The notes under the pieces were generated by a model. That model was given only the letters and a program-made list of their open reading frames with translations. It was not told the origin of the DNA and did no database searches. A stretch of 64,000 bases of DNA from Acidisarcina polymorpha (lineage in GTDB: Bacteria; Acidobacteriota; Terriglobia; Terriglobales; Acidobacteriaceae). Shown here one piece after another: positions 28,628-37,056 of this stretch (within the stretch, counting starts at the first letter, position 1; every line of letters starts with the position of its first letter). The stretch spans positions 1,178,001 through 1,242,000 of the forward strand of contig NZ_CP030840.1 of the NCBI RefSeq assembly GCF_003330725.1, given 5' to 3'. The position numbers were made by a program, and so were the translations under genes.

Positions 28628-29737
28628 TCAATGAATACCTTCGAGCTTGGGGCCGGTAAGTGAGGGGGCGCTCGTGGCAGGAACAGCCGTGGCGGCGCCG
28701 GGAGACGAGTTGGGGAGCTTACCGTTTTGTATCTGGTCTGCTAACTGGGACTCTTTGTTTGCTTCCGCGGTTCTTCCGGTCCGGCGATATGCCTGGCCGA
28801 GCAGGTTGTGGGCCAGGTAGTTGCCGGGATCCATGGCGCGCGCTCGTTCGAGATAGAGAATGGCGAGAAGATAGTTCTGCTGATTCAACATTACTTTTCC
28901 CAGCAGAATGTAGGGACCGGTGGCGTTCGGCTCGAGCACGACTGCTCGACTGAGCGCTTCTTTGGCTCTCGCATCGTCGCCGGAGCGAACATAGGCATCG
29001 CCCAGCCGGTCGTAGAGATTTCCGTTAAGCGGATTCAGGTCGCGTTCGCGATTGAACTCGGCGATAGCTTCGGGAAATTGAGCGCGGGCGAGGGCCACTT
29101 CTCCAAGAAGCAGGTGAGCCAGCGGCAGGTCTGGCTGCAGAGCGACCGCCTTGCGAGCAAAATCCTCGGCAACCTTGGGATTTTCCTGCCGCAGCAGCAA
29201 GCGGGCGGCCAGGAGGTAGGCGGCGGCGGAATCGGGAGGAAATCCGTATTGCGCGGCGATGGCATGGCGCGAATCATCATAGCGGCCGACGGCGATGTAG
29301 CAGACGCCCAGCACATAATTCGGATCGACGTTCTGCGAGGGTATGGCCACGTGAGCTTTCTCGAGCAGCGGAATGGCCTCGGCTGGTTTGCCAAGGCCAT
29401 AGAGTGTGACTCCCAGCATCTGCATCGACTCGTCGTCGGAGGGATCCTGGGCTATTGCTTTGGCGTAGGCCATCTGAGCGGAGGGCAAGTCTCGTTGCTG
29501 ATAGTCAATTAAGCCGCGGAGGCGCTCTACTCCGGATGGTTCCGGATTCAGCTTCGCGAGAGCATCCAACTGGCGAAGCGCGTCTGCAGAGTGCCCGGCG
29601 TTGAACGCCTTCGTAGCCTCTGCCAGCATTGCGGCGGGCGAGGAGGGGGCGCTTCCCGCAGGCGTGTCTTGCTGCCCGGGTACTGCAGGGACCCAAATGG
29701 AGAGCGCTAAGAGGACAACTGGGAATCTACGACGCAT
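28628..29737 (-). CDS. Exported TPR repeat protein
   Basis: A 369-residue exported protein with a signal peptide (RRRFPVVLLALSIWVPAVPG). About seven to eight tetratricopeptide repeats cover residues ~40-320, for example AEATKAFNAGHSADALRQLD, AYAKAIAQDPSDDESMQMLG and AIAEFNRERDLNPLNGNLYD. The C-terminus is Pro/Ser-rich. TPR proteins of this kind are protein-interaction scaffolds; the partner is inferred to be the flanking CRTAC1 protein or TonB receptor, 170 and 80 bases away on the same strand. A TTG at 29752 is an alternative start. Confidence 0.85.
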   Translation of the reverse strand: MRRRFPVVLLALSIWVPAVPGQQDTPAGSAPSSPAAMLAEATKAFNAGHSADALRQLDALAKLNPEPSGVERLRGLIDYQQRDLPSAQMAYAKAIAQDPSDDESMQMLGVTLYGLGKPAEAIPLLEKAHVAIPSQNVDPNYVLGVCYIAVGRYDDSRHAIAAQYGFPPDSAAAYLLAARLLLRQENPKVAEDFARKAVALQPDLPLAHLLLGEVALARAQFPEAIAEFNRERDLNPLNGNLYDRLGDAYVRSGDDARAKEALSRAVVLEPNATGPYILLGKVMLNQQNYLLAILYLERARAMDPGNYLAHNLLGQAYRRTGRTAEANKESQLADQIQNGKLPNSSPGAATAVPATSAPSLTGPKLEGIH

Positions 29738-29819
29738 GAGAGCGATGTTCAAAGTCTAGCTGAGAAACAAAGAGGGGAAGCACGATGGCTCCCCCTCTTG
29801 TGAAACTGAGTACGGTTAT

Positions 29820-32800
29820 TTAGAACTGCACCCGGACCGAGAACTGCAACAGACGTGGTCCTTGTCCGAAATTCGCAGTGCTGCTGGTGACATAGACGTT
29901 GCCGGTTCCGGTATCGCCGCCATCGATTGCCTGGGTTGCTCCACCGCCGCCAAAGTTGCCGTTGATGTGATTGAAGGCGTTATATCCGTCAACTCTAAAT
30001 TGGGCGACGAGGCTCTCGCGAATTGGGAAATTTTTCTGCAGCGAGATATCCGTGTTGAAGAAGTGCGGGCCAAAGGCGGTGTTGCGGCCCCCATTTCCGA
30101 TCTGATCCAAACCAGGAGCAGTAAACCCTAAGTAGGACGCCGTAGTTAACGGAGTCGAGGTACCGCGGAACAAAGTACGGCGGTGGTTGACTGGATCAAA
30201 GCTGCTGAGGTTGATGGGCAGCCAGTTGCCGTGCCCGTTGACATAGCAAGGTGCATCGCCGCCATTGTTAACGGGGATAGAGGCGCTGCATTCGTTATAA
30301 GTCAGGGTGAATGGCAGACCACTCGACCAATTCAACACCGGACTAACTTGCCATCCACCGATGATTTCATTGGCCCACCCCGGGATATTCGATGCAAACT
30401 TTTGGTTCCGACCTATAGGCAGCTCGTAGACGCCATAAGCAATGAGTTGCTGCTGGCGAATATCGTTGTTTCTCCCGCGGACGGCGCGGCGATCCCAAGT
30501 CGCGTAATTGCTGTTGAAATCGATACCCTGCTGCCAGGAGTAATTGCCGGTGAAAGAGAGGCCTTTGGTGAACTGCTTATCCATGTTGATCTGCAGGGCA
30601 TTGTAGTGGCTGTCCTGATCGTCGCCATAGTAGCTGATTCCGTTGCTCCAACCGCAGGATCCGGCGGGAACCCCGGGCTGAGGTGTGTAGAGAGGGTCCT
30701 GACAGGCCGCGACACTTCCGCCATAGAATCTTCTCAGCAGGAGCGCATTGCCGGTCCCGCCGTTCGCGGCGATGCCAGTCGTCACGCTCGGATCATAGTG
30801 GAGTGGCTGCCCGGTAATACTGTACTGCGCGGGAAGCGTGATGCCGGGTTCGTTCGGGTTAGTATTGTTGCCGTCGCCGGCGCTGAGAGTATGTGTCCCT
30901 TTATTGCCGACATAGGCCACAGTGATTGAAAGGGTCGGGGTGACGGCATGCTGAACACTGAGGTTCCATGCATCGATCGTGGGCAGACGCAGACCGCTTG
31001 GTCTCGCCTTGGCGCTCACCTGATATCCGGGTGAAGGCAAGAGGCCGTCAGCTGGCACAGTCGGGAAAGCATTGGCGATCGGGCCGCCACCGGCAGGCTG
31101 ATTGGCCGGTTGAGCGCAACCCGGGGTGTCGGGACCGAGACAAAATGCGTACCCGGTCGCTCCCGAGGTGGTGGTGATGTCCTGGGCCGCAAGGACTGGC
31201 AGGTTTTGAGTGACTACGTGTCCGAAGATTGAGCCGAAGACTCCGAGGTCGAAGCTACGCCCGTAGCCCGACCGGATCACGGTCTTTGGATCCAACTGAT
31301 AGGCAACGCCGATGCGCGGGTTGAACGGATACGATGCGCGGCTCCAGCCCAGATTGCTGCCAATCTTGCCATAACCGGCGACTCGCAGGTAACCATCGGT
31401 CGTGCCGTTGTTGAAATTCAACAGCGCGCCATTGCCTTTCCCGTTGACGGCTTCGGGGAAGTATTCTTCAAGGCGCAGGCCCAGGTTGAGGGTGAGGTTG
31501 TTGGTGACTCGCCAGGAGTCTTCCCCGTAGAAGAAGAACCTCTTCTGGAACTCCTTAGCGTTGGTCGATGTACTGACGTAGCGGGTGTATTCGGTAGCCT
31601 GCCCGAGAACCAGGGCGCCGAACCCTAAGCCGCCTTGGGTGGCTGCATTTGGGTCGGAAGTCGGCCCGGTGCCGAAGTTGATAAGTCCGGTGCGGTCCGA
31701 ATCGCTCGGCACCCTAAGGTTGCGGGCATAGCGGAGATCGGCTCCAAACTTGACGGTATGGTTCTTGATGATCTTGGTCCAGTTGTTGACTACCTGGAAC
31801 TGGTCTTCGCGTTCCTCAAGCGGGCAGTTGCAGCGGTTCACGTTGAGACCAGCGCCGTATTGCGGACCCTGGTCCTGGCTATTGTTCGGGCCACCGGAAG
31901 AACCTACTTCCGTCACATTGAACCCTGGTGCGCCGCTCGTGATCGGCTGACCAGCGATGTTCATTCCAGGGATGCCGAGGTTGTCGGCAAAGGGGACGCC
32001 CTGGTTGTACTTCGAGTCGATGATGTTGTAACGGTAGTAGCCGAGGCGTACATCGGTGAGCAGCGTCGAGCTGATGGCGAAATCTGCACCGGCCGCGACG
32101 CTGTCGTTGGCTCCCGTTGAATTGCCACCGTAGCCGCCGATACCAAAGCCCGCGCCTCCGGCTGCGCCGAAGATGGTGGTACCGCTCAACGTGTCGGTGA
32201 ATCGGCTGAAGCGCTCGAAGAGGTGGATCTTTTCAGACAGCGTGAAGTCAACGCGCTCGTCCCAAGCGTTGCTGTTGAAGATGCCGGTGCCGCTGGCAGA
32301 ATAGTTGTTCTTCAAGCCATTGAAGCTTCCGGCCGAGTTAGGCGCGTAGGGCTGCAGAAGCTTGAGCAGACCCTGCGTCTGGGGCGAGATGAGAGCGGCG
32401 GGAATGACGTTGCCCGGATAAGGCGTTGGCGCGGTCAGCCCATTGGTCGCATTCGGCTGCTGGTAGACAATGCCTGCGCCAGTTGGAGTTACATTGGCTG
32501 CGTATTCGCTGAAATCGCACCCAGGAATGCCGCTCGCGCCGATGGTCTGGCCAAGACAAGTGCTGACCAAGAGCGCCGAGGGCACAGTCACTGTGTTCGA
32601 TGTGCCTACCTTCTGGCGAAGGCCCTGATAATCGCCGAAGAAGAAGAGCCTGTCCTTGATAACCGGACCGCCGATTGAGCCTCCAAACTGATTTTTCAAG
32701 CCGGCAGGAATCAATCCATCTGTACCCGGATGGGCTGCAGTCGGGAATTGGCTGTAGGGGTCGCGCGCCAGATTGGCATTGCTCTCGCGGTAATCGAAGG

Positions 32801-33578
32801 CGCTGCCATGAAAGCTGTTGGTACCGGATTTGGTCTGGGCAGTAACGATCGAAGAGACTGCCTTGCCGAATTCGGCGTCGAAATTTTGAGTGGTGATCTT
32901 AGTATCGGAGATAGCTTCGATGGGCGGGTTGATGACGATAATTCCCAGGATCGGATCCTGGTTGTCGGTACCGTCCAACTCGTAAGCGACGCCGCCGAAT
33001 GCCTGCCCATCGACTTGGATCTGCCGGCTCGCCTGGGGATTTTCATCCGCAGCGTGGCTCCAGCCGAGTGGCTGAGCGCCGGGCAACAAAAGTTGGATAT
33101 TGGTGAAGTTTCTATCTCCGACGGGAAGATCGCTAATCGTCTTTGAAGTGAAGATGGTCGAAACGTCGGCCTTGTCAGTCTTAAGTACCGGCACCGAATC
33201 CGCATTGACTTCCACGGTCGTGCTTTCGCCGCCGACGGTCAGCTTCACATCAACTTTAGGAGAAGTGTCGGCAAAAACCTGGATGCCCTTTGTCTCCGAG
33301 GTTTGGAAGCCCTGGAAAGTAACCTTGACATCGTATGTATCGGGAATCAGGTGCTCAACAGAATATTCGCCTGAGGAGCCGGACTGGGTGGTCACCGCAG
33401 TGCCTTTGGCCTCATCGGTAACGGTCACGGTTGCGCCGGGAATGGCTGCCCCCGTGTTGTCAGTCACTGATCCAAAGATCGACCCGAAAACCGCTTGTGC
33501 ATGGGAAGCGGTGGGAAGGCAAAACATACACAGCATGCCCAGGCATACCGCCAGAGCAGCAGAAAGTTTCTTTCGCAT
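29820..33578 (-). CDS. Oar-like TonB-dependent receptor with carboxypeptidase-regulatory domain
   Basis: A 1252-residue outer-membrane protein. The signal peptide (LSAALAVCLGMLCMFCLP, cleavage near SHAQA) is followed by a carboxypeptidase-regulatory-like domain (GSVTDNTGAAIPGATVTVTD), a TonB plug (ISDLPVGDRNFTNIQLLLPG) and a long beta-barrel ending in an aromatic-terminated strand (LLQFSVRVQF). Such proteins are the large Oar-like receptors abundant in acidobacteria, presumed importers of oligosaccharides or peptides. The ATG at 33578 has a GGGAG ribosome binding site 9 bases upstream on the minus strand, supporting it over 33605. Terminal barrel and plug are intact. The substrate is unknown. 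Confidence 0.92.
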   Translation of the reverse strand: MRKKLSAALAVCLGMLCMFCLPTASHAQAVFGSIFGSVTDNTGAAIPGATVTVTDEAKGTAVTTQSGSSGEYSVEHLIPDTYDVKVTFQGFQTSETKGIQVFADTSPKVDVKLTVGGESTTVEVNADSVPVLKTDKADVSTIFTSKTISDLPVGDRNFTNIQLLLPGAQPLGWSHAADENPQASRQIQVDGQAFGGVAYELDGTDNQDPILGIIVINPPIEAISDTKITTQNFDAEFGKAVSSIVTAQTKSGTNSFHGSAFDYRESNANLARDPYSQFPTAAHPGTDGLIPAGLKNQFGGSIGGPVIKDRLFFFGDYQGLRQKVGTSNTVTVPSALLVSTCLGQTIGASGIPGCDFSEYAANVTPTGAGIVYQQPNATNGLTAPTPYPGNVIPAALISPQTQGLLKLLQPYAPNSAGSFNGLKNNYSASGTGIFNSNAWDERVDFTLSEKIHLFERFSRFTDTLSGTTIFGAAGGAGFGIGGYGGNSTGANDSVAAGADFAISSTLLTDVRLGYYRYNIIDSKYNQGVPFADNLGIPGMNIAGQPITSGAPGFNVTEVGSSGGPNNSQDQGPQYGAGLNVNRCNCPLEEREDQFQVVNNWTKIIKNHTVKFGADLRYARNLRVPSDSDRTGLINFGTGPTSDPNAATQGGLGFGALVLGQATEYTRYVSTSTNAKEFQKRFFFYGEDSWRVTNNLTLNLGLRLEEYFPEAVNGKGNGALLNFNNGTTDGYLRVAGYGKIGSNLGWSRASYPFNPRIGVAYQLDPKTVIRSGYGRSFDLGVFGSIFGHVVTQNLPVLAAQDITTTSGATGYAFCLGPDTPGCAQPANQPAGGGPIANAFPTVPADGLLPSPGYQVSAKARPSGLRLPTIDAWNLSVQHAVTPTLSITVAYVGNKGTHTLSAGDGNNTNPNEPGITLPAQYSITGQPLHYDPSVTTGIAANGGTGNALLLRRFYGGSVAACQDPLYTPQPGVPAGSCGWSNGISYYGDDQDSHYNALQINMDKQFTKGLSFTGNYSWQQGIDFNSNYATWDRRAVRGRNNDIRQQQLIAYGVYELPIGRNQKFASNIPGWANEIIGGWQVSPVLNWSSGLPFTLTYNECSASIPVNNGGDAPCYVNGHGNWLPINLSSFDPVNHRRTLFRGTSTPLTTASYLGFTAPGLDQIGNGGRNTAFGPHFFNTDISLQKNFPIRESLVAQFRVDGYNAFNHINGNFGGGGATQAIDGGDTGTGNVYVTSSTANFGQGPRLLQFSVRVQF

Positions 33579-34382
33579 TTCACTAGTCTCCCGAAGGTTG
33601 TGCAACGTTACTTAATCTCTCGGCGCCGTGTATCCGGCATGTCGCGTACGACTTTTCGAGAGTGTCAAGCGTGGTCCTAAAACGTATTTCAGAAAATCAT
33701 ATTCGCCAGACCATCCTGCAAGACAACGTTCGGTCCACGAACAGCCTTATAGCAGTACTTCTGAACTTATGACGATTCCGCTGCGAACTATATTGAACCA
33801 ATCATCTAGCTGTCAAGGTTTACTAATACTGCATCTTGTTAAAGCCACCAAAACGGAGCCTCGAAGCATCGCTCACTATCCTCTAATTGCACACCGCTAT
33901 GTTTAGGACTACCGTGCGCGGCTGTCAAGCTGAATTGTGTACTTTACCTGCAGCTGTCGCCATAAAGGCACAAGAGGAGACTGCACGCTTTCAGCCGCTT
34001 CGTAACTACTTGTTTACTAAATCCATTTATGCACTCTCCAGGCGAGGCAATCTGTATAAATCCAATTCAATACTGCTTTTCAGTTCGCCACCATTTTCGC
34101 CATAAGTATTTCATCGCTGCCAGACTGCTTATTCTCCTGAGCATCAGCACTTCGGCGTATTCTGACGCTCCGGACCAGAGTTCGGCGATGCACTTCGATC
34201 TAGCACCCCCCTCGAGCAAGCACAATCTTCGATTTAGGGCCATTACGGTATGGCATCAACTGACGATGCACTCGGCGGTGAATATAGGATCCTGACTTTA
34301 CTCCGTTTACGATGGCTCGGCGGCGAGAGGGTGTGCCGGCATAACGAAATACCAAAAGCACGTTATGCTGAGAGGCGCAACG
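33579..34382. other. Long intergenic region between TonB receptor and cytochrome genes
   Basis: About 800 bases, noticeably more AT-rich than the flanking genes, with no coding frame showing family character. It holds the divergent promoters of the receptor and the cytochrome. On the minus strand a perfect -35 TTGACA occurs at 33663-33668, but the -10 at 17-18 spacing (CGACAT) is weak. No tRNA, terminator or clear repeat was seen. Confidence 0.6.
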
Positions 34383-35576
34383 ATGAAGTCAGTCGCCAAC
34401 CAATCTCTGGTGCTCGTGCTGCTGGCCGCAGCAGGGGTGCTTGCAGCTGCGCCGGTCCTGACAGCGGGCGCGCGCCCGCCGAACACGATCTCAGGCGGGG
34501 AGTCAACGCCTTCCCATCTAAAAGAGCCGGGTTGGTGGCCAACTAAGACGGACTCCAACCCTAAGGATTACGCGGGCAGCGAAGCTTGCGCGGGATGCCA
34601 TGAGCGGGAGGCTGGCACTCAACGAAACACCTCGATGGCATTGGCGGCGTCCAGGGTCATGGACACACAGGTGCTTCGCGCCACCGCAAACATCGTCCTT
34701 GATACACCGCCCTTTGTAACGACTATCTCGAGGGACAAGAAGGGCAGCACCTATACAACCACTCGGGGAGGCGAAGCGGTTGCTGGACAGATCCTTTGGG
34801 CCCTGGGCAACGGCACAATGGGACGGACCTTCATTCTGGAGTCGGGCGGCAGCCTATTTGAGAGCCAGCTGAGTTATTACACAATGATTCACGGTCTCGA
34901 CATCACTCCCGGCCATGTCCGTGCCCTACCTGGCGATTTGAATGGAGCTTTCGGTTTGCGGGTGAGTGTCGAAACAGCCCAGAAGTGTTTTGGCTGCCAT
35001 ACGACGATGTCCTCGGTGCGAAGACAGTTCGAACCGGGACACGCCATCCCTGGCGTCACATGCGAAGCCTGTCATGGGCCCGGTGCAAAACACGTAGCCG
35101 CCATGCGGCTAGGCAGGGTCGAGGAGGGACGGGCGGCGATCCTTAACCCCAGCAGCTTCGACCCGCAGAAACTGGTCGACTATTGCGGAGCTTGCCATCG
35201 TACGACTTTAGATGTCGCGGCGGCTAAGGATTATGTTCCGATCAATGTTCGCTTTCAGCCATATCGTCTGGAGAAGAGCCGCTGCTGGCGCGCACCTGAC
35301 CCGCGGATCGCTTGCACGGGATGTCACGACCCTCATGAAGAGGTGGTGCATTCGGCCAATGCTTACGATTCCAAGTGTCTCGGCTGTCATGCATTGAAAG
35401 CTCCCGCAGCCGCACCATCCTTCGATCACGCTGCGGGCAAGGCTGCAGCATGCACGGTGGGCTCCTCGCAATGCCCATCCTGCCATATGCCCAAATACAG
35501 CGTTCCGGCGATGCATGGCTCCTTCACCGACCATGACATCCGCATCGTTCGTCCTGGCGACCCGTACCCTCTGTAA
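34383..35576 (+). CDS. Seven-haem c-type cytochrome
   Basis: A 397-residue exported protein with seven CxxCH haem-attachment motifs at residues 69 (CAGCH), 202 (CFGCH), 227 (CEACH), 268 (CGACH), 311 (CTGCH), 332 (CLGCH) and 364 (CPSCH). The signal peptide is hydrophobic residues ~8-28. The spacing and clustered C-terminal haems resemble cytochrome c554-like/NapC-associated multihaem proteins, which pass electrons in the periplasm or at the outer membrane; the exact electron donors and acceptors are unknown. The ATG at 34383 follows a GAGAGG stretch. It is divergent from the TonB/TPR/CRTAC1 genes. Confidence 0.85.
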   Translation: MKSVANQSLVLVLLAAAGVLAAAPVLTAGARPPNTISGGESTPSHLKEPGWWPTKTDSNPKDYAGSEACAGCHEREAGTQRNTSMALAASRVMDTQVLRATANIVLDTPPFVTTISRDKKGSTYTTTRGGEAVAGQILWALGNGTMGRTFILESGGSLFESQLSYYTMIHGLDITPGHVRALPGDLNGAFGLRVSVETAQKCFGCHTTMSSVRRQFEPGHAIPGVTCEACHGPGAKHVAAMRLGRVEEGRAAILNPSSFDPQKLVDYCGACHRTTLDVAAAKDYVPINVRFQPYRLEKSRCWRAPDPRIACTGCHDPHEEVVHSANAYDSKCLGCHALKAPAAAPSFDHAAGKAAACTVGSSQCPSCHMPKYSVPAMHGSFTDHDIRIVRPGDPYPL

Positions 35577-35624
35577 CTGCTACTGCCCGGCTGCTTCGCT
35601 GCCATGACGGGCACTCTGAGCACA

Positions 35625-35675
35625 AGGCGTTCAGAACCACCAGGCCTTCAGAGCCACTGGGCCTTCAGAAGTTCG
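35625..35675. repeat. Three tandem 17-bp repeats
   Basis: Three imperfect copies of a unit like AGGCCTTCAGAGCCACT with 17-base period fill the space between the stops of the cytochrome gene and the convergent YkgJ gene. Variation is concentrated at the 3' side of each unit. Confidence 0.7.
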
Positions 35676-35702
35676 TTTGGAACAGCATTCATTCCGCCGG
35701 AC

Positions 35703-36329
35703 TCAAGAGCACGACGGGCGCAACAAGGCGAAAGCCACTACCGTTTCGCCGCGCACTCCATTGTTGCGTTCAGCCTGATCGAGTAATTGCGATTCGAGGT
35801 CATCAGGATCGGGCACCATTTCACAAGCGGCGATTTCCTCAGGGGTCGCTCCGTGATAACAGAGTTCGCAAACACCGAGTCCGTCTTCGGAGCGGACGGG
35901 GGGCCCGAAGACCCGGCAAGTCATAGGCCGGGATGCATAGAGATCACAGCTTCCAGTCACGGGATCGAGGACGGGACATATCTCATCGTTCGCAAACGAT
36001 TCGAACTGCGCCTCGGCATCCGGAGTCTGGTTGAGCAGACCAGTAACTGGATCTCCGGGAAAGCCGGGACTGATTTTCTCTACAGACGCGACTGCTCGCT
36101 CGCGCACCCTTCGCGCGCGATCAGGATCGGTAGATTCAAGATCAAGCAAGCCTTTTCTCAATCGTTCAGCGTCAAGCTGGTTGATGGCAAAGACTCCAAT
36201 GCAGCACTGCCAGCATCCGGGTTTGCACACCAACCATGGACCGCTCTTTCGGGCAGCCGCTAACAGAGACGCATCGACGATTTGAAGTAACTGGGAATCG
36301 GAGGAAGTTGAATTCGGATTAAGCGACAT
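35703..36329 (-). CDS. YkgJ family cysteine-cluster protein
   Basis: A 208-residue cytosolic protein from the ATG at 36327-36329. The cysteine clusters CKPGCWQCC near residue 35, CPVLDPVTGSC, RPMTCRVFG and CELC are the YkgJ (zinc/iron-chelating, UPF0153) pattern. A metal-binding role is inferred from the family; the enzymatic function is unknown. An upstream extension to 36443 in the same frame is unlikely to be used. It is convergent with the cytochrome gene, with 17-bp tandem repeats between. Confidence 0.82.
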   Translation of the reverse strand: MSLNPNSTSSDSQLLQIVDASLLAAARKSGPWLVCKPGCWQCCIGVFAINQLDAERLRKGLLDLESTDPDRARRVRERAVASVEKISPGFPGDPVTGLLNQTPDAEAQFESFANDEICPVLDPVTGSCDLYASRPMTCRVFGPPVRSEDGLGVCELCYHGATPEEIAACEMVPDPDDLESQLLDQAERNNGVRGETVVAFALLRPSCS

Positions 36330-36459
36330 AGGGCCGAAGAACTCGCGGTTGGGGGCAGCATGATTCAAGAGAACAGCGTCGCAGTTATGCATTGCACGAT
36401 TGCATTTCTTGGGATCGGGCAAGCCGCCGACCTGCCCGTCCATCCCCTGCCGGGTACTT

Positions 36460-36702
36460 TTATTTTGCAGCCTTCGTTGCAGTTTGCTTCTTGCGCTCTG
36501 CCCAACGGCGCTTCATGGCATCAGCAATGCGTTTCCGTCCTTCGGGCGTCAGCTTTCGCTTCTTTGGTTCGACTTTCGCAACGACGGGCTTTCTTCGGGT
36601 TGACGCGGTTTTTTTGACGACATCACCCGCGAGCAGGGTACGGACATGTTGAAGGCGAGCAATTTCTTGATCAAGTTCTGCCAGAATTTCTTTAGTTTCC
36701 AC
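36460..36702 (-). CDS. Small basic protein with coiled-coil N-terminus
   Basis: An 80-residue protein, about one third Lys/Arg. The N-terminus (EILAELDQEIARLQHVRTLL) looks like a coiled coil, the middle and C-terminus are basic (KPVVAKVEPKKRK, then LTPEGRKRIADAMKRRWAER). The latter resembles a short nucleic-acid-binding helix seen in several small acidobacterial proteins. Start GTG at 36702 with a GAGGG ribosome binding site. A good candidate promoter on the minus strand lies at 36781-36809. A nucleoid-associated or DNA-binding role is a guess. Confidence 0.6.
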   Translation of the reverse strand: METKEILAELDQEIARLQHVRTLLAGDVVKKTASTRRKPVVAKVEPKKRKLTPEGRKRIADAMKRRWAERKKQTATKAAK

Positions 36703-37056
36703 AGTCTATCCCTCGTAGTCTTTTAAGTTGGTTCCAGGTATCAACGACCATTAAGTATTTGTTTTTAACTATTTTGTATAAGGATACGTATCGCCGAACA
36801 ACTTGACAAATACCGCTAGTACCGTTGACCTGCAGAATCGACCAAAGTAAAGTCAACGAGACTCCCCTTCATTACTCATCCATTCAGGAACTTAACAGTT
36901 TTGGCGTGGTGAGATAGGTTCAACAAGACGAGGCCGCGAATAGTTGCGGAGGGACGGCGCCACATGGGCGTCCCACTTCAATTGAATTAGCGTTGCAGAG
37001 GCGAGTGGACCGGACGCGAAGCTTCAAGAGATGATGCAAGGCTTCAAGAGGTACGT
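36703..37056. other. Intergenic region with promoter and short repeat
   Basis: About 350 bases without a gene. It contains the candidate promoter of the small basic protein and a short direct repeat of CTTCAAGAG with 20-base period at 37019-37050, next to the APC permease stop. Confidence 0.5.
36781..36809 (-). promoter_or_regulatory. Candidate sigma-70 promoter of the small basic protein
   Basis: On the minus strand TTGTCA (five of six to consensus) and TATCCT (four of six) are separated by 17 bases, ending about 80 bases before the GTG start. The region is AT-rich. Confidence 0.45.

Noticed and set aside
33579-34382. Open frames of 60-100 codons in the intergenic region
   Set aside because: No ribosome binding site, no domain and no homology-like pattern; composition is AT-rich non-coding.
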